A DNA stretch of 64,000 bases from Actinoplanes campanulatus (GTDB taxonomy: Bacteria > Actinomycetota > Actinomycetes > Mycobacteriales > Micromonosporaceae), in NCBI RefSeq assembly GCF_014647795.1, contig NZ_BMPW01000006.1:62001-126000 (forward strand), given 5' to 3'. Of this stretch, positions 31,457 to 40,384 are shown in pieces. Made by a program: the position numbers and the translations under genes. Numbering within the stretch: position 1 is the first letter of the stretch; every line of letters starts with the position of its first letter. Under the pieces are notes generated by a model. It searched no databases and was not told the origin of the DNA. It saw nothing but the letters and a program-made list of their open reading frames with translations.

Positions 31457-32470
31457 TCAGGCCGAGGCGCGGACGATGAGTTCGGTGGGCAGGATGATCG
31501 CGGGCGGCACGCCGGGGTCGCCGGAGATCAGGCGGAGCATCTCGCGGGCCATCGTGCGGCCGGCCTCGCCGATCGGCTGGCGCACCGTGGTGAGCGGCGG
31601 GTCGCTGTAGCGACTGACCTCGAAGTCGTCGAAGCCGATCACGGCGACGTCCTCCGGGACCCGGCGACCGGCGTTGCGCAGGGTTTGCAGGGCGCCGTGG
31701 GCCATCAGGTCGGAGGCGGCGAAGACGGCGTCCAGGTCCGGGTCGCGGTCGAGCAGTTCGCGCATCGCGGTGATGCCGGAGTCGCGGGTGAAGTCGCCGG
31801 TGACGACGAGTTCCGGGAGGCCGGCCGCGCGCAGCGTGTCGTGGTAGCCGGTGAGGCGTTCGAGGCCGGCCACCATGTCCTGTGGGCCGGCTATGGTCGC
31901 GATGCGCCGGCGACCGGAAGTGATCAGGTGTTGGATGGCCGCGGCGACACCGCCGGCGTGGTCGACGTCCACGTACGGAACCGGCGGGTCGGCGATCATC
32001 GGGCGACCGCTGCAGATCACCGGGATGCCGCGGCGGGCCAGCAGGCCGGGCAGCGGATCGGCGCCGTGGATCGAGGCGAACATGACGCCGTCGACGTGGC
32101 CGGCCACCGCGTAGCGCTCGACCCGGGCGTAACCGGCCGCCGAACCGGCCATCATCAGCACCAGCTGTTTGTCGGCGGCCTCCAGTTCGGAGCCGACGCC
32201 GCGGATGATGGCCGGGAAGAACAGGTCGTCGGAGAAGACCCGGTTCGCCGTCTCCGGAAGGATCAGGGCGATCGAGTCGGTCTGCCGGGTGACCAGGCTC
32301 CGGGCCGCCTGGTTCGGCACGTAGCCGAGTTCGTCGACGGCCTGGTTGACGGCCTCGCGGATGGAGGCCGCCACCGTGGTCGAACCGTTGACGACGCGGG
32401 ACACCGTCGCGCGGGAGACCCCGGCTCGACGGGCGACCGCTTCCAGGGTCGGGCGTTCCCGCGTCGTCAC
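31457..32470 (-). CDS. LacI-family regulator of the beta-glucosidase unit
   Basis: A 337-residue LacI-type repressor. The helix-turn-helix is at the N-terminus (TLEAVARRAGVSRATVSRVV, then GYVPNQAARSLVTR) and the sugar-binding domain fills about 62-337 (IALILPETANRVFSDD, VIGFDDFEVSRYSDPPLTTV). It lies 22 bases after the GH1 gene and is cotranscribed with it, so it likely controls its own operon in response to a beta-glucoside. A palindrome before the GH1 gene is a candidate operator. Start GTG at 32470. Confidence 0.92.
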   Translation of the reverse strand: MTTRERPTLEAVARRAGVSRATVSRVVNGSTTVAASIREAVNQAVDELGYVPNQAARSLVTRQTDSIALILPETANRVFSDDLFFPAIIRGVGSELEAADKQLVLMMAGSAAGYARVERYAVAGHVDGVMFASIHGADPLPGLLARRGIPVICSGRPMIADPPVPYVDVDHAGGVAAAIQHLITSGRRRIATIAGPQDMVAGLERLTGYHDTLRAAGLPELVVTGDFTRDSGITAMRELLDRDPDLDAVFAASDLMAHGALQTLRNAGRRVPEDVAVIGFDDFEVSRYSDPPLTTVRQPIGEAGRTMAREMLRLISGDPGVPPAIILPTELIVRASA

Positions 32471-32492
32471 AAGCCCCCCGCTCTGAAATGGC

Positions 32493-33896
32493 TCAGCCCA
32501 GGCCGTTGCGCCGGATCACCTCGCTGTACCACTTCGCGCTGTCCTTGAGCACCCGCTGTTGCGTGGTGTAGTCGACGTGCACCATACCGAAACGCTTCGC
32601 GTAGCCCTCGGCCCATTCGAAGTTGTCCATCAACGACCAGGCGAAGTATCCCCGCAGATCCACTCCGGCCGCCAGAGCGTCGTGGCAGGCGCGCAGGTGG
32701 GAGTCCACGTACTCGATCCGGCGCAGGTCGTGGACCTCGCCGTTCTCGGCCGGGCCGTCCGGGTACGCCGCGCCGTTCTCGGTGATCATCAGCGGGACGC
32801 CCGGGTAGTCCCGGTGCAGGCGGGTCAGCAGGCGGGTCAGCGCGGCCGGCTCGATCTGCCAGTTCATGTCGGTGACCGGGCCGACCGGGGAGCGGAACTT
32901 GACGCCGTGGCTGCCCGGGTAGTCGAGCGGGCCCGGGTGGCCGGGGGCCGCCGAGACGTACGCCGGGGTGTAGTAGTTGATGCCCAGCACGTCGATCGGC
33001 GCGTTGATGATCGTTTCGTCGCCGTCGCGGATCCAGACCGGGTCGGCGATCCGGGCGATGTGCGCCAGCACGTCGGCCGGGTAGTGGCCCTTGAAGAGCG
33101 GGTCCAGGAAGATCCGGTTGGCCAGGCCGTCGATCAGGTGGGCGGCCGCGCGGTCGGCCTCGCTGTCCGGGTCGAGCGGGGCGACGGCGCACGGGTTCAG
33201 CGTGATGCTGATGCTCTTCGCGCCGGCCGCGCGCAGCGCCCGGGTGGCCAGACCGTGCGCCAGGTTGAGGTGGTGCGCCGCGGTCAGGGCGGCGACCGGG
33301 TCCTGGACGCCGGGCGCGTGGATGCCGGAGCCGTAGCCGAGGTAGGCCGAGCACCACGGCTCGTTCAGCGTGGTCCAGGTGGTGACCCGGTCACCGAGAC
33401 GGCGGTGGACGATCTCGGCGTAGTCGGCGAACGCCTCGGCGGTCTCCCGGTTGGTCCAGCCGCCGCGGTCCTCGAGCGTCTGCGGCAGGTCCCAGTGGTA
33501 GAGGGTGACCACCGGGTCGATGCCCTTGCCGAGCAGTTCGTCGGTGAGCCGGTCGTAGAAGTCCAGGCCGCGGACGTTGACCGGGCCGGTGCCGTCCGGG
33601 CGGATCCGGGGCCAGGCGATCGAGAAGCGGTACGAGGCCAGGCCCAGCTCGGCCATGAGCGCGACGTCCTCGGCGTACCGGTGGTAGTGGTCGCACGCGA
33701 TGTCGCCGGTGTGGCCGGCGAAGACCCTGCCCGGTGTGCGGCTGAAGGTGTCCCAGATGGACGGGCCGCGGCCGTCCTCCCTCGCGGCGCCCTCGATCTG
33801 GTACGAGGCCGTGGCCGCTCCCCAGATGAAACCTTCGGGGAAGGTGATCCCCGCGGGGGCCGGCTGCGCCGACGTGGACGTGACGGTTGCCGTCAT
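32493..33896 (-). CDS. GH1 beta-glucosidase
   Basis: A 467-residue family 1 glycoside hydrolase. The acid/base Glu179 is in TLNEPW and the nucleophile is the Glu of MITENGA (about residue 373); the N-terminal [20 protein letters not shown] is the family signature. No signal peptide, so it cleaves imported cello-oligosaccharides or other beta-glucosides in the cytoplasm. It is the first gene of an operon with the LacI-type regulator; no sugar transporter is adjacent. Confidence 0.95.
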   Translation of the reverse strand: MTATVTSTSAQPAPAGITFPEGFIWGAATASYQIEGAAREDGRGPSIWDTFSRTPGRVFAGHTGDIACDHYHRYAEDVALMAELGLASYRFSIAWPRIRPDGTGPVNVRGLDFYDRLTDELLGKGIDPVVTLYHWDLPQTLEDRGGWTNRETAEAFADYAEIVHRRLGDRVTTWTTLNEPWCSAYLGYGSGIHAPGVQDPVAALTAAHHLNLAHGLATRALRAAGAKSISITLNPCAVAPLDPDSEADRAAAHLIDGLANRIFLDPLFKGHYPADVLAHIARIADPVWIRDGDETIINAPIDVLGINYYTPAYVSAAPGHPGPLDYPGSHGVKFRSPVGPVTDMNWQIEPAALTRLLTRLHRDYPGVPLMITENGAAYPDGPAENGEVHDLRRIEYVDSHLRACHDALAAGVDLRGYFAWSLMDNFEWAEGYAKRFGMVHVDYTTQQRVLKDSAKWYSEVIRRNGLG

Positions 33897-33922
33897 GTCT
33901 TCTCCGCTTCCTGATGATCCGC

Positions 33923-33939
33923 TGAACTTAACCGGTTCA
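33923..33939 (-). promoter_or_regulatory. Candidate LacI operator before the beta-glucosidase gene
   Basis: TGAACTTAACCGGTTCA has matching TGAAC/GTTCA ends and a central AACCGGTT palindrome (33930-33937), as in LacI-family operators. It lies 27 bases before the GH1 start. Confidence 0.6.
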
Positions 33940-33985
33940 TCTTACGGCCTGGCGACGCGGTGACAACGGATCTTGACACCGAACC

Positions 33986-34747
33986 TCAGCCGGTGTGCAG
34001 GGCCTGCACCAGCCGCGGATCGCCGGTGAGGGCGAGTTGATCGGTCCGTTTCCGGCCCATCAGGGCCAGTTGCAGGTCGCTGGCCGTGCCGGTGATCCTC
34101 GCCCGGGGGTGATGATCGTCGCCGTCCAGGATCGTGCCGGTGTCCAGCAGGGCGATGCCGGTGCCGCGCAGCCGGACGAACCACTCCTGCGCCGCGTCCG
34201 TCCCGACCAGGTGCACGACGCCGTGCATGTCGGCCGGGCCCTGGCGCTTGCCGGCCGGCAGCCAGGTGTCCAGGATCTCGCTCACGCCGTCGGTGGCGAG
34301 TTTCGTCTCGATCGGGGTGGCCCGCCCGGCGGCCGACTCGGCGTCCCACCGGTGCACCGAGATCTCGTGGGCCATCCGGCGATGCCAGAAGACGGCCCGC
34401 TTCGGCTGTGGCGCCCAGTTCCACGCCGGGAGGTCCGGGTCGAGCGCCTCCAGCGTCTCGATGGTGCCGGTGATCTCGCGGCGCAGGTGGTCGAGCGCCT
34501 CGGACCACTCGGCCGGGCGCTCCGGATGGACGAACCCCTCGTGGCGCACTGTCACGCCGCGGGGCACCGTGCCGCGCACCCAGTTCAGCACCGTGGTCAC
34601 ATGATGGGCGAGGTCGGCGACGGTCCAGTCCGGGCAGCCCGGAACCACCGCGTCCGGCCCACTCTCGGCGACGGCGTCCCACAGCGCCGGGCCGTCGGCA
34701 CGCAGCGCGGCCAGCCAGAAATCCTTCGTCGCGTGCAACCTGTTCAT
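33986..34747 (-). CDS. DinB-fold protein, mycothiol-dependent maleylpyruvate isomerase family
   Basis: A 253-residue protein with the MDMPI N-terminal DinB-like helical bundle (about 10-150: CPDWTVADLAHHVTTVLNWV, FWHRRMAHEISVHRWDAE), which holds the three metal-binding His, and the MDMPI C-terminal domain (about 165-250). Members use mycothiol as cofactor or have unknown reactions. The ring-cleavage genes that would point to maleylpyruvate are absent, so the substrate is open. The start has GGGAGAC upstream. Confidence 0.82.
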   Translation of the reverse strand: MNRLHATKDFWLAALRADGPALWDAVAESGPDAVVPGCPDWTVADLAHHVTTVLNWVRGTVPRGVTVRHEGFVHPERPAEWSEALDHLRREITGTIETLEALDPDLPAWNWAPQPKRAVFWHRRMAHEISVHRWDAESAAGRATPIETKLATDGVSEILDTWLPAGKRQGPADMHGVVHLVGTDAAQEWFVRLRGTGIALLDTGTILDGDDHHPRARITGTASDLQLALMGRKRTDQLALTGDPRLVQALHTG

Positions 34748-34802
34748 CGCAGTCGTCTCCCGCTCGGCCGGACCGCCGGTGAAACCCCCCGCAGTGTGAG
34801 CT

Positions 34803-34808
34803 TAGGGT
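34803..34808 (+). promoter_or_regulatory. -10 box of murB, leaderless
   Basis: TAGGGT ends 7 bases before the GTG at 34816. Confidence 0.5.
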
Positions 34809-34815
34809 GAGCGTC

Positions 34816-35838
34816 GTGACTGACACTTCCCTGGCGGCGTACACGACGCTACGCCTCGGCGGCCACGCCGGCACAGTGACCAACGCGGTCCATACGGACG
34901 AGGCGGTCGCCGCGGTCCGTAAGGCCACCGCGGAGGGGCGGCCGTTGCTGGTGCTGGCCGGCGGCAGCAACGTCGTGATCGGCGACTCCGGCTTCGACGG
35001 CGAGGTGCTGCTGCTGCGCGACCGGGGCGTCGAGGTGGTCGGTGAGGACGCCTCCGGTGTGCTGGTGCGGGTGTCGGCCGGCGAGCCCTGGGACGACTTC
35101 GTGGCGTACGCCGTGGCGAACGGATGGTCCGGCGTCGAGTGCCTGTCCGGGATCCCGGGCGCGGCCGGGTCGACCCCGATCCAGAACGTCGGAGCGTACG
35201 GCCAGGAGGTCGCGCACACGATCGAGGCGGTCCACGCGTACGACCGGATCGCCGACGAGACCCGCGTCATGTCCCCGGCCGACTGCGGTTTCGGCTACCG
35301 GTCCAGCGTGTTCAAGCACGACGACCGGCATCTGGTCACCGCCGTCGACTTCCGGCTCGCCCGCTCGGCGGAGTCGGCCCCGATCCGGTACGCGGAACTC
35401 GCCCGTACCCTCGGCGGCTCGGCCGGCGATCGGGTGCCGCTGCGGCAGGCCCGCGACACGGTGCTCAAGCTGCGCGCCGGCAAGGGCATGGTGCTCGACC
35501 CGGAGGACCGGGACACCTGGTCGGTCGGGTCGTTCTTCACCAATCCGGTGGTGCCCGCGGAGTTCTTCGCGACGTTGGGCGAGATGCCGCACTGGCCGGG
35601 CGCGGACGGGACCGTGAAGATCCCGGCGGCGTGGCTGATCGAGCAGTCCGGTTTTCCGAAGGGGTACGCCGGGGACGGCGTGGCGATCTCCGGCAAGCAC
35701 ACGCTGGCGCTGACCAACCGCGGTGACGGCAGTACGGCGGCCCTGCTCGACCTGGCCCGGACGATCCGCGACGGGGTCCGTGCCCGGTTCGGTGTCGAAC
35801 TGCACCCGGAGCCGGTTCTGATCAACTGCGCCCTCTGA
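34816..35838 (+). CDS. murB: UDP-N-acetylmuramate dehydrogenase MurB
   Basis: A 340-residue flavoenzyme that reduces UDP-GlcNAc-enolpyruvate to UDP-MurNAc in peptidoglycan synthesis. The FAD-binding part shows YTTLRLGGHAG, LVLAGGSNVVIGDSGFDG and GIPGAAGSTPIQNVGAYGQE (about 110-135), and the C-terminus has GYAGDGVAISGKHTLAL. The GTG at 34816 fits the -10 box; another GTG is 9 bases upstream. Length is normal. Confidence 0.95.
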   Translation: MTDTSLAAYTTLRLGGHAGTVTNAVHTDEAVAAVRKATAEGRPLLVLAGGSNVVIGDSGFDGEVLLLRDRGVEVVGEDASGVLVRVSAGEPWDDFVAYAVANGWSGVECLSGIPGAAGSTPIQNVGAYGQEVAHTIEAVHAYDRIADETRVMSPADCGFGYRSSVFKHDDRHLVTAVDFRLARSAESAPIRYAELARTLGGSAGDRVPLRQARDTVLKLRAGKGMVLDPEDRDTWSVGSFFTNPVVPAEFFATLGEMPHWPGADGTVKIPAAWLIEQSGFPKGYAGDGVAISGKHTLALTNRGDGSTAALLDLARTIRDGVRARFGVELHPEPVLINCAL

Positions 35839-35842
35839 CCGT

Positions 35843-36448
35843 CTAACGCCAGCCGAACACCTGCGTGTAGTACGGAGTGCCGTCGGCCGCGTAGGCCACG
35901 CCGGCTCCGACCGAGCGGGCCTTGCAGTTGAGGATGTTGCGCCGGTGGCCCGGGCTGGACATCCACGCGGCCATCACCTCGGGCACGGTGCGGTAGCCCC
36001 AGGCGATGTTCTCCCCGGCGGGCTGCTGGTATCCGGCTTCCGCGGTGCGGTCCACGAAGGTCGAGCCGTCCCGCCAGACGTGACTGAAGAGCCGGGTCCG
36101 GGCCATGTAGTTGCTCTGCCGCAGGGACGCGGCGACCAGGTGGTCGTCGACCGTGAGGCCGGGACAGCCGGCGTTGCGGCGGGTCTCGTTGGTGAGGCGG
36201 ACCACCTGGGCCATCACGGCGCGGGCCCGGAGCGGGGTGCGGTTCGGCACCGACCGGACGTTGACGGTGGTCGCCGGGGGCTCTCCTGCCGGGCTCGGCA
36301 TGCCGGGTGAGGAAGTGCTGGTCCGTGGCGGGACGGCCTGCGGTCGTTCCGGGACGGTCGGCCCCTGGGCCAGGGCCGGTGCGGTGAGAGCGAACAGCAC
36401 GGGTGCTGCCACGAGCGTGCCGACGCGTCGAACTACCAGGTCGAACAC
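35843..36448 (-). CDS. Secreted CAP-domain (SCP-like) protein
   Basis: A 201-residue protein with a signal peptide (GTLVAAPVLFALTAPALAQG, cut near residue 28), a Pro/Ser/Thr-rich linker of about 45 residues, and a CAP domain (about 78-201) with LTNETRRNAGCPGL, FSHVW, GENIAWG and MSSPGHRRNILN. CAP proteins bind sterols or lipids or act at the wall. Two Cys probably form a disulfide. The GTG start has GGGAGG upstream. Convergent with murB, whose stop is 4 bases away. Confidence 0.9.
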   Translation of the reverse strand: MFDLVVRRVGTLVAAPVLFALTAPALAQGPTVPERPQAVPPRTSTSSPGMPSPAGEPPATTVNVRSVPNRTPLRARAVMAQVVRLTNETRRNAGCPGLTVDDHLVAASLRQSNYMARTRLFSHVWRDGSTFVDRTAEAGYQQPAGENIAWGYRTVPEVMAAWMSSPGHRRNILNCKARSVGAGVAYAADGTPYYTQVFGWR

Positions 36449-36809
36449 GAATGCCTCCCGGATGCAGGTATGGGCGCGGATCGCCCCGTTACTGCTAATC
36501 GCACCCCGTTACACGCGGCGTGTCACATCTTTCGGGGAATGGGCGGTAAGCCGTACGAGAAATGTCAGGCTGTAGGGATGTCCCGATCGGGCATGAGGGT
36601 TAGCTCGTTCAGGTCCACCGGCCGGATCCGCGGGGACCGGCTCCGGCCCCGCCCCTCGGCGCTAAACTGTCACTGTCCGTAAATAGGTGAACACATCACG
36701 CTATGGTGTGTTTGCGCCGGACTTTTCCTTCCCGCTGGCGTTCGCGCGGCGGGGATCGGCCGTGCCTGTACGAGGCACGAGCGCGAGTTGGGGGCAGGGT
36801 GAGCAAACG
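36449..36809. promoter_or_regulatory. Divergent control region before the CAP and response regulator genes
   Basis: About 360 bases without a gene. CCCCGTTAC occurs twice (36484-36492 and 36504-36512, 20 bases apart) close to the CAP gene, which recalls direct-repeat sites of MtrA/GlnR-type regulators. A 7-bp hairpin CGTGCCT/AGGCACG lies at 36761-36779 in the leader of the response regulator gene. Confidence 0.45.
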
Positions 36810-37508
36810 ATGAGTCGCCTTCTCGTGGTCGAGGACGACCCGGACATCGCACTCGCTCTCCGGATGTTGTTCAGCCGGGCCGGATACGAGGTGGCGCACG
36901 CCGCCGACGGCCGCTCCGGGCTGAAGGAGGCCTACGCCGAACACCCCGACCTGGTGGTGCTCGACGTCGGCCTGCCGGAGATGGACGGCTGGCAGGTGCT
37001 GGAGCGGCTGCGTGACGTCTCGGACGTCCCGGTGCTGGTCCTCACGGCACACGGCCAGGAGGCGGAGAAGGTGCGCGGCCTGCGCGGCGGCGCCGACGAC
37101 TACCTCACCAAGCCGTTCGCCAACAACGAGTTGCTGGCCCGGGTCGAGGCGCTGCTGCGGCGTTCCAACTCCGGACAGAACACCTGGGCCAGCCAGATCT
37201 ACGACGACGGCCTCGTGCACCTGGACCCGACCAAGCGCCGGGTCTACGTCAAAGGCGACGAGAAGCGTCTCACGCCCACCGAGTTCCGCCTGCTCAACGC
37301 GCTGGTCCGGCATGCCGGCGCGGTCCTCAGCCCGAACCAGCTGCTCACCCAGGCGTGGGACGACCCGACCGGCATCGGCCAGGAGCGGGTCAAGTTCGCG
37401 GTGCTCCGTCTGCGCCGCAAGCTGGGCTGGTCCGATCCCGACGACTCTCCCATCGAGTCCGTCCGGGGCTTCGGCTACCGCTACCGGCGCCCGGGCGGCG
37501 AGGGCTGA
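36810..37508 (+). CDS. OmpR-family response regulator
   Basis: A 232-residue regulator with an intact receiver (phospho-acceptor Asp52 in LVVLDVGLPEMDG, then LTAHG and KPF) and a winged-helix domain (about 135-228: LTPTEFRLLNALVRHAG, VKFAVLRLRRKLGW, SVRGFGYRYR). No partner histidine kinase is adjacent. It stands 85 bases before cheA, at the edge of the motility island, so it may control that island or simply flank it. The ATG at 36810 gives the normal N-terminus. Confidence 0.9.
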   Translation: MSRLLVVEDDPDIALALRMLFSRAGYEVAHAADGRSGLKEAYAEHPDLVVLDVGLPEMDGWQVLERLRDVSDVPVLVLTAHGQEAEKVRGLRGGADDYLTKPFANNELLARVEALLRRSNSGQNTWASQIYDDGLVHLDPTKRRVYVKGDEKRLTPTEFRLLNALVRHAGAVLSPNQLLTQAWDDPTGIGQERVKFAVLRLRRKLGWSDPDDSPIESVRGFGYRYRRPGGEG

Positions 37509-37593
37509 TTCTCGCCGTACCGGTCGAGTCTTCTCAGTTGACGCCAGCTCGAGTCGATGAGGGCAGTGAAGCCGAGCAGGAGGGTAGTGAGTC

Positions 37594-39945
37594 GTGGAAG
37601 ACCTTGGCGAGATCGTTGGCGAATTCCTCATGGAGAGCCACGAGAACCTGGACCAGATCGACCGGGACCTCGTTAGCCTCGAACAGGAACCGGGCTCGCG
37701 TGACCTGATCTCCCGCATCTTCCGGGCGATCCACACGATCAAGGGCACCAGTGGGTTCCTGGCGTTCTCTCGTCTGGAGAAGCTGGCGCATGCGGGGGAG
37801 TCCCTGTTGTCCCGGCTCCGTGACGGGGTGCAGCCGGTCAGCCCGGAGACCATCACGGTCCTGCTGTTGTGCATCGACGGTGTCCGGTCCATCCTCGCCT
37901 CCATCGAGGAGAACGGTTCCGAGGCCGAAGTCGACATCGACAGTGTGATCGTCAAGATCCAGGCGCAGATGAACGCGCCCTCGGACGGCGCTCCCGCGGC
38001 CGCCCCCGCCCCCGCGCCGGCCGCCGAGGCCGAGGCGCCGGTGAGCGTCGAGCAGGAGTCCGCGGAGATCGCCCGGTCGGCCCCCGAGCCGGTCGCCGAT
38101 CAGCGTCAGCCGCTCGGCCAGATCCTGGTCGACGCCGGCGCGGCGCAGGCCTCCGACGTGAGCTCGGCGCTCCAGCAGCAGATCGAGGGTGACGAGCGCA
38201 AACTCGGCACCATCCTGCTCGAGGAGGGCAAGACCCAGCCGGCCGCGGTCAACGAGGCGCTGCAGTCCCAGACTCCGAAGCGGAGCATCGCGGACAGTGC
38301 GATCCGGGTCGACGTCGACCTGCTCGACACCCTGATGAACATGGTCGGTGAGCTGGTGCTCGCCCGGAACCAGCTGGTCCGCGGCGTGATGGAGACCGGT
38401 GACTCCGGCCTGGTCCGTAGCGCCCAGCGGCTCGGCATGATCACCAGTGAGCTGCAAGAGGGCATCATGAAGACCCGGATGCAGCCCATCGAGCACATCT
38501 GGTCCAAGCTGCCCCGGGTCATCCGGGATCTGAGCAACTCGATGGGCAAGCAGGTCGCCCTGGTCATGGAGGGCAAGGAGACCGAGCTCGACCGGAGCCT
38601 GCTGGAGGCGGTCAAGGACCCGCTGACCCACCTCGTGCGCAACGCGGTGGACCACGGCATCGAGGATCCAGAGCGGCGGATCGCCAGCGGCAAGGGGCCG
38701 GAGGGCACGCTCACGCTCCGCGCGTACCACGAGGGTGGTCACGTCGCGGTCGAGGTCGCCGACGACGGTGCTGGTCTGGACATCGAACGGATCGCGCAGA
38801 AAGCCGTGCAGAACGGCCTGCTCCGACCGGAGCAGATCCCGAACATGGATAAGCGCGACATCATGGCGATGGTCTTCCAGCCCGGCTTCTCCACCGCCGC
38901 GAAGGTCACCAACGTCTCCGGACGCGGCGTCGGCATGGACGTGGTCAAGACCAACATCGAGAACATCGGCGGCGCGGTCAGCGTCGACTCGACACCCGGC
39001 GAGGGTACGGTCTGGCGGCTCACCATCCCGCTGACGCTCGCGATCATCCAGGCGCTCACCGTCGACTGCGGCGACCAGCGTTACGTCGTGCCCCAGGTCG
39101 CGGTGCTGGAGCTGGTCTTCATCGACGGCAACACCACCAAGGTCGAGTACGCCTCCGGCGCGCCCGTCTACCGGTTGCGCGGCAAGCTGCTCCCGCTGGT
39201 CCGTCTGGACCGCGCGCTCGGCCTCGAGGTCGGCGGCGACCAGGGCGTCTACATCATGGTGCTGCAGGCCGACGGCCGGCGGTTCGGCCTGGTCGTGGAC
39301 CGGGTGCTGAACACCGAAGAGGTCGTCGTCAAAGCCCTCAACACCAGATTCAAGGACATCGGACTGTACGCCGGGGCGACGATCCTGGGTGACGGGAAGG
39401 TGGGCCTCATCCTGGACGTCTCCTCGCTGGCCCGGCGCTCGCACCTCGCGGTCGACTCGGAGCGGGAGAGCGTCACCGAGAAGCGCGGCCAGCAAGCCGC
39501 CGGCACCGAGCGCCTGCTGGTCACCGCGGTCGGCGAACGCCGCGTGGCGATCCCGCTGGACACGGTCACGCGACTGGAGGAGTTCCCGCGCGACCGCATC
39601 GAGCACGCCGGATCCCGCGAGGTGGTCCAGTACCGGGGGCAGATCCTGCCGCTGGTGCGCCTGTCCCACCTGCTCGGGGCGTACGGCGAGGAGTTGGAGG
39701 GCGACACCGTCTCGGTGGTCGTCTACAGCGAGGGCGGAAAGAGCGTGGCACTGGTCGTGGACCGGATCGTGGACATCGCCGAGAACTCGACCACCGCGCG
39801 ACGGGACGCGGAGGAGGACGGCCTGGTCGGCACCGCGGTGATCCAGCAGCGGGTCACCGAGCTGCTCGACGTGCGCCGGGCCATCCTCGCCGCGGATCCG
39901 AACTTCTACAGCGATTCCATGGACGAGATGATGGTGGAGGTCTGA
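37594..39945 (+). CDS. cheA: Chemotaxis histidine kinase CheA, extended
   Basis: A 783-residue CheA. Order: Hpt domain (1-105) with phospho-acceptor His47 in FRAIHTIKGTSGF; Ala/Pro linker (about 130-170); two 24-residue repeats LGxxLxxxG-x6-(L/V)xxALxxQ (173-226), like the MshEN domain and in place of the usual P2; dimerisation helices (about 230-300); ATPase (about 330-480) with HLVRNAVDHG, DDGAGLD and GRGVGMD; and two CheW-like domains (about 483-616 and 638-769). It phosphorylates CheY and CheB in response to receptors, none of which is encoded here. The GTG start has AGGAGGG upstream. cheW starts right after its stop. Confidence 0.94.
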   Translation: MEDLGEIVGEFLMESHENLDQIDRDLVSLEQEPGSRDLISRIFRAIHTIKGTSGFLAFSRLEKLAHAGESLLSRLRDGVQPVSPETITVLLLCIDGVRSILASIEENGSEAEVDIDSVIVKIQAQMNAPSDGAPAAAPAPAPAAEAEAPVSVEQESAEIARSAPEPVADQRQPLGQILVDAGAAQASDVSSALQQQIEGDERKLGTILLEEGKTQPAAVNEALQSQTPKRSIADSAIRVDVDLLDTLMNMVGELVLARNQLVRGVMETGDSGLVRSAQRLGMITSELQEGIMKTRMQPIEHIWSKLPRVIRDLSNSMGKQVALVMEGKETELDRSLLEAVKDPLTHLVRNAVDHGIEDPERRIASGKGPEGTLTLRAYHEGGHVAVEVADDGAGLDIERIAQKAVQNGLLRPEQIPNMDKRDIMAMVFQPGFSTAAKVTNVSGRGVGMDVVKTNIENIGGAVSVDSTPGEGTVWRLTIPLTLAIIQALTVDCGDQRYVVPQVAVLELVFIDGNTTKVEYASGAPVYRLRGKLLPLVRLDRALGLEVGGDQGVYIMVLQADGRRFGLVVDRVLNTEEVVVKALNTRFKDIGLYAGATILGDGKVGLILDVSSLARRSHLAVDSERESVTEKRGQQAAGTERLLVTAVGERRVAIPLDTVTRLEEFPRDRIEHAGSREVVQYRGQILPLVRLSHLLGAYGEELEGDTVSVVVYSEGGKSVALVVDRIVDIAENSTTARRDAEEDGLVGTAVIQQRVTELLDVRRAILAADPNFYSDSMDEMMVEV

Positions 39946-39946
39946 C

Positions 39947-40384
39947 ATGGCGAGCCGTCAGTTCGCCACCTTCGAGGTGGACGGCCAGCTCTTCGGGGTC
40001 GAGGTGCACACGGTGCAGGAGGTGCTCTCGTACAACGAGTACACCCCGGTGCCGCTCGCCCCGCCGGCCGTGGGTGGACTCTTCAACCTGCGCGGCCAGG
40101 TGATCGCCGCGGTGGACCTGCGGGTGCAGCTCGGGCTGGCCCGCCAGGCCCTGCAGGGCCCGGTCATGAACGTCATCCTGCGCGGTGACGGTGAGCCGGT
40201 CTCCCTGCTGGTGGACAAGATCGGCGAGGTGGTGGATCTCGACGACGAGACGTTCGAACCGCCACCGGACACGCTGAGTGGCCCCACCCGGGAGCTCGTG
40301 GTCGGCACGTTCAAGCTGGACGGGCGGCTGATGCTGGCTCTTGACGTCAATCAGGCCGTCGACACATACCGCGCCACCCACTGA
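39947..40384 (+). CDS. cheW: Chemotaxis coupling protein CheW
   Basis: A 145-residue single-domain CheW (FATFEVDGQLFGVEVHTVQE, then PPAVGGLFNLRGQVIAAVDL and SLLVDKIGEVVDL). It links chemoreceptors to CheA at the cell pole. It starts 1 base after cheA and its TGA shares one base with the next ATG (TGATG), so the three genes are translated together. Confidence 0.95.
   Translation: MASRQFATFEVDGQLFGVEVHTVQEVLSYNEYTPVPLAPPAVGGLFNLRGQVIAAVDLRVQLGLARQALQGPVMNVILRGDGEPVSLLVDKIGEVVDLDDETFEPPPDTLSGPTRELVVGTFKLDGRLMLALDVNQAVDTYRATH

Noticed and set aside
37509-37593. FliA-type promoter before cheA
   Set aside because: CTCA and GCCGAG both occur, but no pair has 15-17 bases between them.
37534-39948. 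804-residue open frame antisense to cheA
   Set aside because: A product of high GC and codon bias. The translation is low-complexity (Asp/Val/Leu/Gly/Arg) without family motifs, while cheA on the plus strand is certain. The same holds for antisense frames over glnR (3338-4729) and flhA (54680-56365).
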